Assembly (NCBI GenBank): GCA_039707655.1
Contig: CM077675.1
Span: forward strand, 416,019,162-416,083,161
DNA length: 64,000 bases
Direction: 5' to 3'
Source of the DNA: Elymus sibiricus
Lineage: Eukaryota > Streptophyta > Magnoliopsida > Poales > Poaceae
The notes beneath the pieces were generated by a model, which was not told the origin of the DNA, made no database searches, and was given only the letters and a program-made list of their open reading frames with translations. Shown here piece by piece: positions 23,179 through 35,198 of the stretch. A program made the translations under genes and the position numbers. How positions within the stretch are numbered: the first letter of the stretch is position 1; each line of letters starts with the position of its first letter.

Positions 23179-23344
23179 GTGTTTTCGTCCGATCAAAGTT
23201 ATTTAACTTAATATTATATAAAATTTATACAACTAAAATTAACAAAGTTATTTTTGTTAAAAACTTTAATAGCAAAGAGAATATTCATAAAGTATTTTTT
23301 GTTAAGAACTTTTAATATGCAAAAAAATAACATAAAAAATAGCA

Positions 23345-23449
23345 AAAGTGAACATAGATGCGCTTATAGGGAAAATTCGACCTGAAATCAAAGTGATGCA
23401 CTTTGATTTCAGGTCGAATTTCCCGTATAAGGGCATCTATTTTCACTTT
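23345..23449. repeat. Long inverted repeat (hairpin), ~51-bp arms
   Basis: Left arm 23345-23395 and right arm 23399-23449 are inverted copies with about four mismatches and a 3-base spacer (ATG). The inner 28 bases or so pair perfectly (the ATTCGACCTGAAATCAAAGTG side). It lies between the 339-bp array and the internal palindrome cluster. A transcript would fold into a single stem. Confidence 0.85.
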
Positions 23450-23539
23450 GAGAGGAACTCAACAAGGCAGAGAGGGGCGGGCTTATAAACCGGTGCGAGC
23501 GCCTCTCGCTTGGCGAGGTGGGACTAAACTCCCACCACA

Positions 23540-23806
23540 GCCAGGACCAACCCTTTAGTCCCGGTTGGTGGCTCCAACCGGGACCAATGCCACCCTTTCG
23601 TCCCGGTTGGTGCCACCAACCGGGACTAATGCCACCCTTTAGTCCCGGTTGGAGCCACCAACCGGGACCAAAGGTCTCTGCTTCCCGCCATTTGGGCTGC
23701 TGAAATTGACCTTTAGTCCCGGTTGGTGGCACCAACCGGGACGAAAGGGGGCCATTGGTCCCGGTTGGTGGCACCAACCGGGACTAAAGGGTTGGGTATA
23801 TAAGGC
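23540..23806 (+). promoter_or_regulatory. Internal cluster of CACTA subterminal palindromes with TATA box (second-gene promoter)
   Basis: Six units of TTTAGTCCCGGTTGGTGG / CCACCAACCGGGAC type between 23552 and 23790, followed by GGGTATATAAGGC at 23794-23806. It is the same kind of sequence as at the two element ends but lies mid-element, directly in front of the leader of the second gene. The promoter role is inferred from the TATA box and position. Confidence 0.6.
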
Positions 23807-23811
23807 AGGAC

Positions 23812-24255
23812 TTGTCGAATTCTCACCCAACCTCTCCCATTCGCCCCGACGCCGACGCCGCCAGGCTGCCGGAGCTCGCCGCCGCCCCCGAGCCTGTCCT
23901 CGTCATCGCCGCCGTCCCCGAGCCCGTCCTCGTCGTCGCCGCCGCCCCCGAGCCCGTCCTAACCGCCGCCCCCGAGCCCATCGTCGCCGCCACCCCCGAG
24001 CCTGACCTCGCCGCTGCCCCGAGCCCGTCCCCGCGTGCCTCCTCGTCCTCGTCGACATCGTCACCGCCCCCGACGCCGGACGCCGCCCGCGCCACCTCCC
24101 CGAGCCCCGTCGTCGCCGCCTGCGCCTCCTCCTTGAGCCCGTCGTCGCCGGTGAGCTCCTGCCCCCTCCTCCGCGGCCACCGCGGCCGCGTGCGCCGGCG
24201 CCGCTGGCCTGCCCCGGCCGTTGCCCGCATTTTAGTTTTTTTTAGTTTGTTTTAG
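23812..24255 (+). CDS. Possible GC-rich Ala/Pro-rich ORF in the leader of the second CACTA gene
   Basis: Open for 147 residues with about five repeats of the type APEPVL, then serine/proline-rich sequence, ending in a T-rich stretch. It begins a few bases after the TATA box. It may be untranslated leader that happens to stay open in GC-rich DNA; I see no domain. Confidence 0.25.
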   Translation: MSNSHPTSPIRPDADAARLPELAAAPEPVLVIAAVPEPVLVVAAAPEPVLTAAPEPIVAATPEPDLAAAPSPSPRASSSSSTSSPPPTPDAARATSPSPVVAACASSLSPSSPVSSCPLLRGHRGRVRRRRWPAPAVARILVFFSLF

Positions 24256-24564
24256 TATTTTTATTAGTTCTTTTAGTTTGTTTTATTAGTTGCTTTAGTT
24301 TGTTTTATTAGTTGTTTTAGTTTGTTTTATTAATTTGTTGTTTTAGTTGTAAAAAAGTTTTAGTTGTTTTAGTCGGCGAACCCGAGGAGTCCCCGAGGAT
24401 CGCCAGGGAGGAGTCCCCGACGATCGCCAGGGAGGAGTCCCCGACGATCGCTTAAGTAGAAAATGTGTCATTGTTGTTAAATATGTTATTATTGTCATAG
24501 TTGTCAAATGCAACCATCTTTATTAAAGTTTATTAAATAGTAGGAATTTAAATAGTTGTAGAAT
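24256..24564 (+). other. T-rich intron-like stretch between leader and next ORF
   Basis: Starts with repeated TTTTAGTTTGTTTTATTAG units and contains three copies of a GGAGTCCCCGA-GATCGC element near 24378-24450. No gene seen; probably an intron of the second CACTA transcription unit. Confidence 0.5.
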
Positions 24565-24987
24565 TTGTTCTCGACGTCGACGATGCCCGGCCCGCATCCT
24601 CGTCGTCAACTCGGCGCCGGCGACCACCTGCTCGAGAGGCGCCATGTCCAGGACTGGGCTCCGCCGGGCTGGCACTGGGAGGTGCTGCCTTCCAGGGCGC
24701 CCAGCTTGGTGAATAATCAGGGTCCCGTCGTCGACCCGGAGGTTCTTTGGTGGCGGTCGCGTGGACCACTGTCGGTGCAGAGGGAGCCGGCCCCCGCGGA
24801 GGTGGTACGTCGATGTGTCAGGGAGGAGGACGAGCACGTCCGACGCTACATGGCTGCGTTGGACGCCAGGTTCTCCAATACCTGGCAGGTTCTTCAGGGA
24901 TCTCACCCGAGCTATGATCCTGTCATAGTTCCTTCTCTTTGGGCGTCCACCGCCTGCGCCACGAGACGTCAACTATATCTGTATTAG
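24565..24987 (+). CDS. CACTA accessory ORF (unknown function)
   Basis: About 140 residues, starting MFSTSTMPGPHPRRQ; the true start may be upstream by splicing. It contains WWRSRGPLSVQREP, an acidic EEDEHVRRYMAALDARF helix and HPSYDPVIVPSLW. I recall similar sequence at this place in other Triticeae CACTA elements, but no function is known to me. It is separated from the next coding exon (25160) by an AT-rich, intron-like stretch (24988-25150) with repeated GATGTATTAG(T/C)GATA units. Confidence 0.45.
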   Translation: MFSTSTMPGPHPRRQLGAGDHLLERRHVQDWAPPGWHWEVLPSRAPSLVNNQGPVVDPEVLWWRSRGPLSVQREPAPAEVVRRCVREEDEHVRRYMAALDARFSNTWQVLQGSHPSYDPVIVPSLWASTACATRRQLYLY

Positions 24988-26180
24988 TGATATTATATAA
25001 TAATATTCTAGATGTATTAATGATAATATTCGATGATGTATTAGCGATACTATTCGATGATGTATTAGTGATATTATATGATCGTATTGTTGCATTGCCT
25101 TGTATTGATTTGCATATCTCATGTTTGTATATTGCCATGTTGTAATATTTGCAGAAACTATGGATCACAGAGACTTAGAAAAAGAACAGTTGTTGGGGGA
25201 TATAATTCGAGCCGGAGGTGATCCTTTGTCGTATCTCAACGACACCGATGGTCAGGTGATCCAACAATGGAGGAGGAAGGAGATCATGACGGCTCCGGTG
25301 ACCGAATGGCGGAGGAAGGAGATCATGATCATGGCTTCGGTGACCGAACGGAGGAGGGAGCCTCAACTGTTGCAAAGTCCGATGAGGTAAGGAGACGAGG
25401 CCCGAAGAAAAGGTTGCGCCCGGATGAAAAGTTCATGATCACAGAAGTCGCGAAAGATGGCCAACCGATTGCTCCCAAGCAGACCAAGAACACATTTGTA
25501 CATCAGTGTGGAGTTGTTGTTAGGGACTATGTCTCGATCAACACCCAGCAATGGAATAAGAATAATAAGGACCCTGAAGTTTCTTATGTCCATGATAGAC
25601 TGAAAGATGATCTTTGGATCAAGCTGATGACAAATTTCAGCCTACCACGAGAGGAGGATCCAAATAACCCAGTTATAGAGCGAAAGGTCATGGCGTTTGC
25701 TCTTAAGAAGATGGCAGAACTATTCAGGAACTGGAAGAAAGAGTTGAACACAAAGTTTGTCGAGAAAGAGGAGACTCCGAAATTCATCGGTCGATATGAG
25801 AAGATAAGAGATCAATGGCCCGAATTTGTGGCCTACAAGAATTCGGAGAATGGTAAGAAATGGTCACTGACAAACAAGAAAAATGCTGCAAAGAAGAAGT
25901 ATCACCATCACACGGGGTCAGGTGGCTACTACAAAGCCCGGCAGTTGTGGGAAAAAGCTGAGCAAGACCTGCTTGCTAAGAATGTCCAACCAGCGACATT
26001 GCACTGGCCAGATCGTTCAAGGACTTGGTTCTTCGGGGTTGGGGGAACTTTGGACCAAGAAACAGGGGAGTGTGTTTGGACGGACGAGCAACTTGCAATA
26101 CCCTTCCGGAAGCTTCAGGCAGCAATCAAGGCAACGCAGGAAGGGACGTTCATTGCCGACAGAGAGAAGGACGAGCTGAC

Positions 26181-28121
26181 TGTTGGAAATATGCCCTAGA
26201 GGCAATAATAAATTGGTTATTATTATATTTCCTTGTTCGTGATAATCGTTTATTATCCATGCTATAATTGTATTGATTGGAAACTCAAATACATGTGTGG
26301 GTACATAGACAACACTGTGTCCCTAGTATGCCTCTAGTTAACTAGTTCGTTGATCAAAGATGGTCAAGGTTTCCTGGCCATAGACATGAGATGTCATTTG
26401 ATAACGGGATCACATCATTAGGAGAATGTTGTGATGGACAAGACCCAAACTATAAACATAGCATATGATCGTGTCAGTTTATTGCTATAGTTTTCTACAT
26501 GTCAAGTATCTGTTCCTATGACCATGAGATCATGCAACTCACTGACACCGGAGGAATACCTTGTGTGTATCAAACGTCACAACGTAACTGGGTGACTATA
26601 AAGATGCTCTACAGGTATCTCCGAGGGTGTCTGTTGAGTGGGCATGGATCAAGACTGGGATTTGTTACTCCATGTGACGGAGAGGTATCTCAAGGCCCAC
26701 TCGGTAATACAACATCACAATAAGCCTTGCAAGCAATGTGACTAAGTGTTAGCCACGGGATCTTGTATTACAGAACGAGTAAAGAGACTTGCCGGTAACG
26801 AGATTGAACTAGGTATAGAGATACTGACGATCGAATCTCGGGCAAGTAACATACCGAAGAACAAAGGGAACAGCGTACGGGATTAACTGAATCCTTGACA
26901 TAGAGGTTCAACCAATAAAGATCTTCGTAGAATATGTAGGAACCAATATGGGCATAAAGGTCCCGCTATTGGTTATTGACCGTAGAGGTTTCTTGGTCAT
27001 GTCTACATAGTTCTCGAACCCGCAGGGTCTGCACACTTAAGGTTCGATGACGTTTCGGAATAGTAGAGTTATGTATGGTGGTGATCGAACGTTGTTCGGA
27101 GTCCCGGATGAGATCCTGGACGTCACGAGGAGCTTCGGAATGGTCCGGAGGGAAAGATTGATATATAGGAAGTCCTATTTTGGTCATCGGAAAAGTTTCG
27201 GGTATTTCAGTAGTGTATCGGGAGTGCCGGGAGGGGTACCGGGGACCAGCGGGAGGGGTGTCTCGACCAAAAGGACCTCATGGGCTGTGGGAGGAGTCAA
27301 ACCAGCCCCTAGTGGGCTGGCCTAACCCGCCCACTAAGGCCCATGTGGCTTTGGGTGGAAAAAATCCAAAGGAGGAAAGGTGGAAAGGGTTTCCAAGTAG
27401 AGAGGAGGAATCCTACTCCTAATAGGATTGGAGTAGGACTCCTCCACCTCCAATTTCGGCCAAACCTTGAGGGTTTGAGGCTGCCTCCTCCCCTCCCTCC
27501 CTCCTATATATACTAGAGGATTTAGAGGGAAGAGCGAACCCTAATTGCCACGTGCTCCCTCTACTTCATCTAGATCGGTTTCTCCTCTAGTCTAGTTTCA
27601 GCGGTGCTTAGGCGAAGCCCTGCCGGAATTGTTCCACCACCATCGCCGCCGCGCCGTCGCGCCACCGGAGAACTCTTCTACCTCTCCGCTCCCTCTTGCT
27701 AGATCAAGAAGGCGGAGATCTTCATCGAGCTGTACGTGTGATGAACGCGGAGGTGCCGTCCGTTCGGCGCTAGATCGGAAGGACCGTGATCAGGATCGCG
27801 AGACGATTCGTGATTTGATCGCGGGACGGATCGTGATGGGATCGCGGGACGGATCGAGATTGGATCGCGAGATGGATCGTGATGGGATCGCGGGACGGAT
27901 CGAGATTGGATCGCGAGATGGATCGTGATGGGATCGCGGGACGCTCGGCGATTTGGATCGCGAAGACGTTCGACTACATAAACCGCGTTTCTTAACGCTT
28001 CCCGCTTAGCGATCTACAAGAGTATGTAGATCCACTCTCCCTCTCGTAGATGCTCATCACCATGGATAGATCTTGCGTGTGCGTAGGAAATTTTTTGTTT
28101 CCCATGCAACGTTCCCCAATA
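26181..28121 (+). repeat. 5' LTR of the plus-strand WIS-like element
   Basis: Starts TGTTGGAAATATGCCC and ends CGTTCCCCAATA (terminal CA changed to TA). TATA-like CCTATATATACTAG at 27503-27516. Near 27790-27930 there are short GC-rich repeats of the type GGACGGATCGAGATTGGATCGCGAGA. Confidence 0.9.
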
Positions 28122-29400
28122 GTGGCATCATGATCTAGGTGTATGTGTAGATGAGATCTCGAGTAGAACACAAAGGAGTTTGTGGGCGTTGATATTCAGA
28201 TTGCTTCCTCCCTTGGTATTTTCTTGATTCGGCGGTATTGTGGGATGAAGCGGCCCGAACCAACATTACTCGTACGCTTACGAGAGACCGGTTTCATCAA
28301 CTGACATGTAACTTCGTTGCATAAAGATGGCTGGCGGGTGTCTGTTTCTCCCACTTTAGTCGGATCGGATTTGACAAAGGCGGTCCTTGAGAAGGTTGAA
28401 TAGCAATTTTTGTATCACCGTTGTGGTTTTTGCGTAGGTAAGAATTGTTCTTGCTAGATACCCGTAGCAGCCACGTAAAACTTGCAACAACAATTAGAGG
28501 ACGTCTAACTTGTTTTTGCAGGGTATGTTGTGATGTGATATGGCCAATTACATGATGAGATATATGTGATGTATGAGATGATCATGTATTGTATAGAATA
28601 TCACGACTTGCATGTCGATGAGTACGGCAACCGGCAGGAGCCATAGGGTTGTCTTTAATTATTTTCGCCGTTTTTGCTTTACTTTATCGCTATGAGTTAG
28701 CAATAGTCGTGGAAGCAACAGTCGGCGTGACAACCTCATGGCGACACATTGATGGAGATCGAGATGATGGAGATCATGGTGTTATGCCGGTGACGATGGA
28801 GATCATGCCGGTGCTTTGAAGATGGAGATCAAAAGCACAAGTTCATGGCCATATCATGTCACTTATGATTTGCATGTGATGTTAATCCTTTTATGCATCT
28901 TATTTTGCTTAGGACGACGGTAGCATTATAAGGTGATCCCTCATTAAAATTTCAAGATAAAATTGTGTTCTCCCCGAGTGTGCACCGATGCGAAAGTTCA
29001 TCGTTTTGAGACACCACGTGATGATCGGGTGTGATAGACTCTACGTTCACATACAACGGGTGCAAGCCAGTGTTGCACGTGCGGAACACTCGGGTTAAAC
29101 TTGACGAGCCTTGCATGTACAGACATGGCCTCGGAACACAAGAGACCGAAAGGTCGAACATGAGTCATATAGTAGATATGATCAACATGAAGATGTTCAC
29201 CATTGAAACCACCTCAACTCACGTGATGATCGGACTTGAGTTGGTGGATTTGGATCATGTGTCACTCGAATGACCGGAGGGATGTCAATTTGAGTGGGAG
29301 TTTTTAAGTAATATGATTAACTAAACTCATTATCATGAACATAGTCAAAATGTCTTTGCAAATTATGTTGTAGATTACTAGCTCGCGTTGTAGCTCCCTT
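28122..29400 (+). other. Degenerate PBS and untranslated leader of the plus-strand WIS-like element
   Basis: Begins with the mutated PBS. Contains a short open frame (29031-29273) that is also seen inverted at 17847-18104 in the other WIS-like element. The conservation reflects shared element ancestry, so I do not call it a gene. Confidence 0.7.
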
Positions 29401-32400
29401 GAATTTTTATATGTTCCTAGAGAAATAGAGTTGAAAGCTGATGGTAGCAATAATGCGGACTGGGTCCGTGATCTGAGGATTGTCCTCATTGCTGCACAGA
29501 AGGCTTATGTCATTAATGCACCTCTCGGTGCGCCACCCCCTCAAGCGTCGTCTGTAGATGTTGTGAACATCTGACAGGCACGTTCTGATGACTACTTGAT
29601 AGTTCAGTGCATCATGCATTACGGCTTAGAATTGAGGCTCCAAAACGTTTTGAATGTCACGGAACATATGAGATGTTCTAAGAGTTGAAATTGGTATCTC
29701 AGGCTCGTGCCCGTGTTGAGAGGTATGAGACCTCCAACAAGATTCTTTGCCTGCAAGATGAAGGAGAATTGCTCAATCGGTGAGCATGTGCTTAGATTGT
29801 CTGGTGCTACAATCGCTTGAATCGAGTGGGAGTTGATCTTCCAGATAAGATAGTGATTGATATAGTTCTCCAAGTCACTGTCACTAAGCTACTAGAGCCT
29901 CGTGATGAACTATAAAATGCCAGGGATAGAAATAATGATCCCTGAGCTATTCGCGATGTTTGACACCGCGAAGGTAGAAATCAAGAAGGAGCATCAAGTG
30001 TTGATGGTTAGTGAAACCACTAGTTTCGAGAAGGGCAAGGGCTAGGAGGGAAACTTCATGGATGGCAAGTCAGTTGCTGCTCCAGTGAAGAAACCCAAGG
30101 TTGAACCCAAACCCGAGACTAAGTGCTTCTATTATGAGGAGAACGGTCGCTGAAGCGGAACAACCCTAGATACTTGGTAGATAAGAAGGCTGGCAACATC
30201 GATAGAAGTATATTTGATATACGTGTTATTGATGTGTACCTTGCTAGTACTCCTAGTAGCACCTGGGTATTGGATACCGGTTCGGTTGCTAAATGTTAGT
30301 AACTCGAAATAAAAGCTACGGAATAAACGGAGGCTAGCTAAGGGTGAGGTGACGATGAGTGTTGGAAGTGTTTCCAAGGTTGATGTGACCACCATCGCAC
30401 GCTCTCTCTACCTTCGGGATTAGTGATGAACCTAAATAAATGTTATTTGGTGTTTGCGTTGAGCATGAACGTGATTAGATCATGTTTATTGCAATACGGT
30501 TATTCATTCAAGTTAGAGAATAATGGTTATTCTGTTTACATGAATAATACCTTCAATGGTCATGCACCCAATGAGAATGGTTTATTGAATCTTGATCGTA
30601 GTGATACACATGTTCATAATATTGATGCCAAAAGATACAAAGTTAATAATGATAGTACCACATACTTGTGGCACTGCCGCTAAATGTCATATTGGTGTAA
30701 AACGCATGAAGAAACTCCATGCTGATGTATCTTTGGACTCATTCGATTTCGAATCGGTTGATACATGCGGACCATGCCTCATGGGCAAGATGACTAAAAC
30801 CCCGTTTTCCGGTATGATGGAGCGGGCAAGTGACTTATTGGAAATGATACATGTTGATGTATTGGGTCCAATGAGTGTTGTAGCGTGCGGTGGATATCAT
30901 TATTTTCCTACCTTCACTGATGATTTGAGTAGATATGGGGATATTTACTTAATGAAACACAAGTCTGAAACATTTGAAAAGTTCAAACAAATTTAGAGTG
31001 AAGTTTGAGATCATCGTGACAAGAAGATAAAATATCTACGATATGATCATAGAGGTAAATATCTGAGTTACGAGTTTGGTATACAACTTAAGACAATGTG
31101 GAAGTTGTTTCACAACTCACGCCACCTGGAACACCATAGTGTGATGGTGTGTCCGAACGTCGTAGTCGTGCTCTATTGGATATGGTGCGTACTATGATGT
31201 CTCTTATCGATTTGCCACTTTCGTTTTGGGGTTATGCATTAGAGACAACTACATTCACTTTAAAAAGGGGCACCATCTAAGTCCGTTGAGATGACACCGT
31301 ATGAATTTTGGTTTGGCAGAAACCTAAGCTGTCATTTCTTAATGTTTGGGGTTGCGACGCTTATGTGGAAAAGGTTTTCAACCTGATGAGCTCGAACCCA
31401 AAGCGGACAAATGCATCTTCATAGAATACCCTAACGTAACAGTTGGGTAAACCTTCTATCTCAGATCCAAGCACAAAGTGTTTGTTGCTAAAACGGGTCC
31501 TTTCTCGAGAAAGAGTTTCTCTCGAAAGAATTGAGTGGGAGGAAGATAGAACTTGATGAGGTTGTTGAACCTTTGTTTCAACCAGAGAGTAGCGCAGCGC
31601 AGAAAGTTGTTTCTGTGGAGCCTACATTAGTTGAAGAGGAAGTTAATGATGATGATCATAAAGCTTCGGATCAAGTTACTATCGAACCTCGTACGTCGAC
31701 AAGGACGCGTACTGCTCCTGAGTGGTACGGCAACCCTGTCTTAGAGGTCATGTTGTTGGACAACGATGAACCTACGAGCTATGGAGAAGCCATGATGGGC
31801 CCGGATTCCGAGAAATGGTTAGAGGCCATGCAATCCGAGATGGGATCCATGTAAGAAAACAAAGTATGGGATTTGGAATTATAACCTGAAGGGTGAAAGG
31901 CCATTCAGAACAAATGGATCTTTAAAAGGAAGACGGACGCGGACGGTAATGTCACCGTCTATAAAGCTCGACTTGTGGCAAAGGGTTTTTCACAAGTTCA
32001 AGGAGTTGACTACGATGAGACTTTCTCACCCGTAGCGATGCTAAAGTCTGTTGGAATTATGTTAGCAGTTGCTGCATTTTTCGATTATGAAATCGGGCAG
32101 ATGGATGTCAAAACATCATTTCCTTAACGGTATCCGTGAGGAAAGGTTGTATGTGATACAACCGGAAGGTTTTGTCAGTTCTAAGGATGCTAAAATATAT
32201 GCAAGCTCCAGCAATCCTTTTATGGACTGGAGCAAGCATCTCGGAGTTGGAATATACGCTTTGATGAGGTGATCAAAGTTTTTGAGTCTATACAAAGTTT
32301 ATGAGAAACTTGTATTTACAATAAAGTGAGTGGGAGCACTGTAGAATTTCTGATAAGTATATGTGGATGACATATTGTTGATCGGAAATGATGTAGAATT

Positions 32401-33050
32401 TCTGGAAAGCATAAAGGGTTGTTTGAAAAGGAGTTTTTCAAAGGAAAACCTGGAATGAAGCTACTTAAATATTGGGCATCTTGATCTATAGAGGTAGATC
32501 AAGACGTCTGATAAAACTTTCAATGAGTACATACCTTGACAAGATTTTGAAAGAGTTCAAAATGGATCAGTCAAAGAAAGAGTTCTTGCCTGGTTTGTAA
32601 GGTGTGGAGTTGAGTGAGACTCAAAGCTTGACCACGGCAGAAGAAAGAGAAAGGACGAAGGTCGTCCCCTATGCCTTATCCATAGGCTCTGTATAGTATG
32701 CCATGCTATGTACCGCACCTGTGTGTGCCTTGCCATGAGTCTGTCAAGGGGTACAAGAGTGATCCAGGAGTGGACCACTGGACAGCGGTCAAGATTATCC
32801 TTAGTAACTAGAGGACTAAGGAAATATTTCTCGATTATGGAGGTGATAAAGAGTTCGTCGTAAAGGGTTATGTCGATGCAAGCTTTAACACCAATCCGGA
32901 TGACTCTGAGTAGCAATCCGGATACGTATAGTGGAGCAGCCATTTGGAATAGCTCCAAGTGGAGTGTCGTAGCAGTGTCTACAGTATGACATAGAGATTT
33001 GAAAAGTACACACGGATCTGAATGTCGCAGACCCGTTGACTAAAGACCTC
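29400..33050 (+). pseudogene. Copia gag-pol of the plus-strand WIS-like element (decayed)
   Basis: Domain remnants in order: gag (29420-29900, WVRDLRIVLIAAQKAYVI), zinc-knuckle remnant (about 30138, KCFYYEENG), protease active site DTG at 30273-30281 (VLDTGSV), GAG-pre-integrase (30600-30840), integrase core (30845-31200, MIHVDVLGPMS...FTDDLSRY) and reverse transcriptase (about 31860-32600, QGVDYDETFSPVA near 32000). RNase H remnants follow (about 32640-33000). Many stops, frameshifts and small deletions; it cannot encode a polyprotein. Confidence 0.85.
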
Positions 33051-33150
33051 TCTCACATGCAAAGCATGATCGAACCCCAGAACTCATTGGGTGTTAGATT
33101 CATAACAATGTAAAACACATGGTGATGTGAACTAGATTATTGACTCTAGT

Positions 33151-33163
33151 GCAAGTGGGAGAC
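33151..33163 (+). other. Polypurine tract of the plus-strand WIS-like element
   Basis: GCAAGTGGGAGAC immediately before the TGTTGG of the 3' LTR; the inverted equivalent is at 13971-13983. Confidence 0.75.
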
Positions 33164-35104
33164 TGTTGGAAATATGCCCTAGAGGCAATAATAAATTGGT
33201 TATTATTATATTTCCTTGTTCGTGATAATTGTTTATTATCCATGCTATAATTGTATTGATTGGAAACTCAAATACATGTGTGGGTACATAGACAATACTG
33301 TGTCCCTAGTATGCCTCTAGTTAACTAGTTCGTTGATCAAAGATGGTCAAGGTTTCCTGGCCATAGACATGAGATGTCATTTGATAACGGGATCACATCA
33401 TTAGGAGAATGATGTGATGGACAAGACCCAAACTATAAACATAGCATATGATCGTGTCAGTTTATTGCTATAGTTTTCTGCATGTCAAGTATCTGTTCCT
33501 ATGACCATGAGATCATGCAACTCACTGACACCGGAGGAATACCTTGTGTGTATCAAACATCACAACGTAACTGGGTGACTATAAAGATGCTCTACAGGTA
33601 TCTCCGAGGGTGTCTGTTGAGTGGGCATGGATCAAGACTGGGATTTGTTACTCCGTGTGACGGAGAGGTATCTCAGGGCCCACTCGGTAATACAACATCA
33701 CAATAAGCCTTGCAAGCAATGTGACTAAGTGTTAGCCATGGGATCTTGTATTACAGAACGAGTAAAGAGACTTGCCGGTAACGAGATTGAACTAGGTATA
33801 GAGATACCGACGATCGAATCTCGGGCAAGTAACATACCGAAGAACAAAGGGAACAGCGTACGGGATTAACTGAATCCTTGACATAGAGGTTCAACCGATA
33901 AAGATCTTCTTAGAATATGTAGGAACCAATATGGGCATCCAGGTCCCGCTATTGGTTATTGACCGTAGAGGTGTCTTGGTCATGTCTACATAGTTCTCGA
34001 ACCCGCAGGGTCTGCACACTTAAGGTTCGGTGACGTTTCGGTATAGTAGAGTTATGTATGGTGGTGACCGAAGGTTGTTCGGAGTCCCGGATGAGATCTT
34101 GGACGTAACGAGGAGCTCCGGAATGGTCCGGAGGTAAAGATTGATATATAGGAAGTCCTGTTTTGGTCACCGGAAAAGTTTCGGGTATTTCGGTAGTGTA
34201 CCGGGAGTGCCGGGAGGGGTACCGGGGACCAGCGGGAGGGGTGTCTCGACCCAAAGGACCTCATGGGCTGTGGGAGGAGTCAAACCAGCCCCTAGTGGGC
34301 TGGCCTAACCCCCCCACTAAGGCCCATGTGGCTTTGGGTGGAAAAAATCCAAAGGAGGAAAGGTGGAAAGGGTTTCCAAGTGGAGAGGAGGAATCCTACT
34401 CCTAATAGGATTGGAGTAGGACTCCTCCACCTCCAATTTCTGCCAAACCTTGAGGGTTTGAGGCTGCCTCCTCCCCTCCCTCCCTCCTATATATACTACA
34501 GGATTTAGAGGGAAGAGCGAACCCTAATTGCCACGTGCTCCCTCTACTTCATCTAGATCGGTTTCTCCTCTAGTCTAGTTTCAGCGGTGCTTAGGCGAAG
34601 CCCTGCCGGAATTGTTCCACCACCATCGCCGCCGCGCCGTCGCGCTGCCGGAGAACTCTTCTACCTCTCCGCTCCCTCTTGCTGGATCAAGAAGGCGGAG
34701 ATCGTCATCGAGCTGTACGTGTGCTGAACGCGGAGGTGCCGTTCGTTCGGCGCTAGATCGGAAGGACCGTGATCAGGATCGCGAGACGATTGGTGATTTG
34801 ATCGTGGGACAGATCGTGATGGGATTGCGGGACGGATCGAGATTGGATCGCGAGACGGATCGTGATGGGATCGCGGGACGGATCGAGATAGGATCGCGAG
34901 ATGGATCATGATGGGATCGCGGGACGCTCGGCGATTTGGATCGCGAAGACGTTCGACTACATCAACCGCGTTTCTTAACGCTTCCCGCTTAGCGATCTAC
35001 AAGGGTATGTAGATCCACTCTCCCTCTCGTAGATGCTCATCACCATGGATAGATCTTGCGTGTGCGTAGGAAATTTTTTGTTTCCCATGCAACGTTCCCC
35101 AACA
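33164..35104 (+). repeat. 3' LTR of the plus-strand WIS-like element
   Basis: Starts TGTTGGAAATATGCCC, ends CGTTCCCCAACA. Same length as the 5' LTR and colinear with it throughout. Confidence 0.95.
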
Positions 35105-35198
35105 CTGACAGAGGCCCTCGGGAATCCTAAACACCCTGGACGAACACGAGGCACATCAGGCTCCGTTCCGTGGAAGCATGGGTTTCCCGACAGCGATG

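Larger units (their letters stand above)
26181..35104 (+). mobile_element. WIS/Angela/BARE1-type Copia retrotransposon, plus strand
   Basis: LTRs 26181-28121 and 33164-35104 (both 1941 bp). Perfect TSD CTGAC at 26176-26180 and 35105-35109. The PBS position at 28122-28135 reads GTGGCATCATGATC, a mutated form of the usual GTGGTATCAGAGCC. By eye the LTRs differ at about 2-3% of positions. It interrupts the second CACTA gene. Confidence 0.95.
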
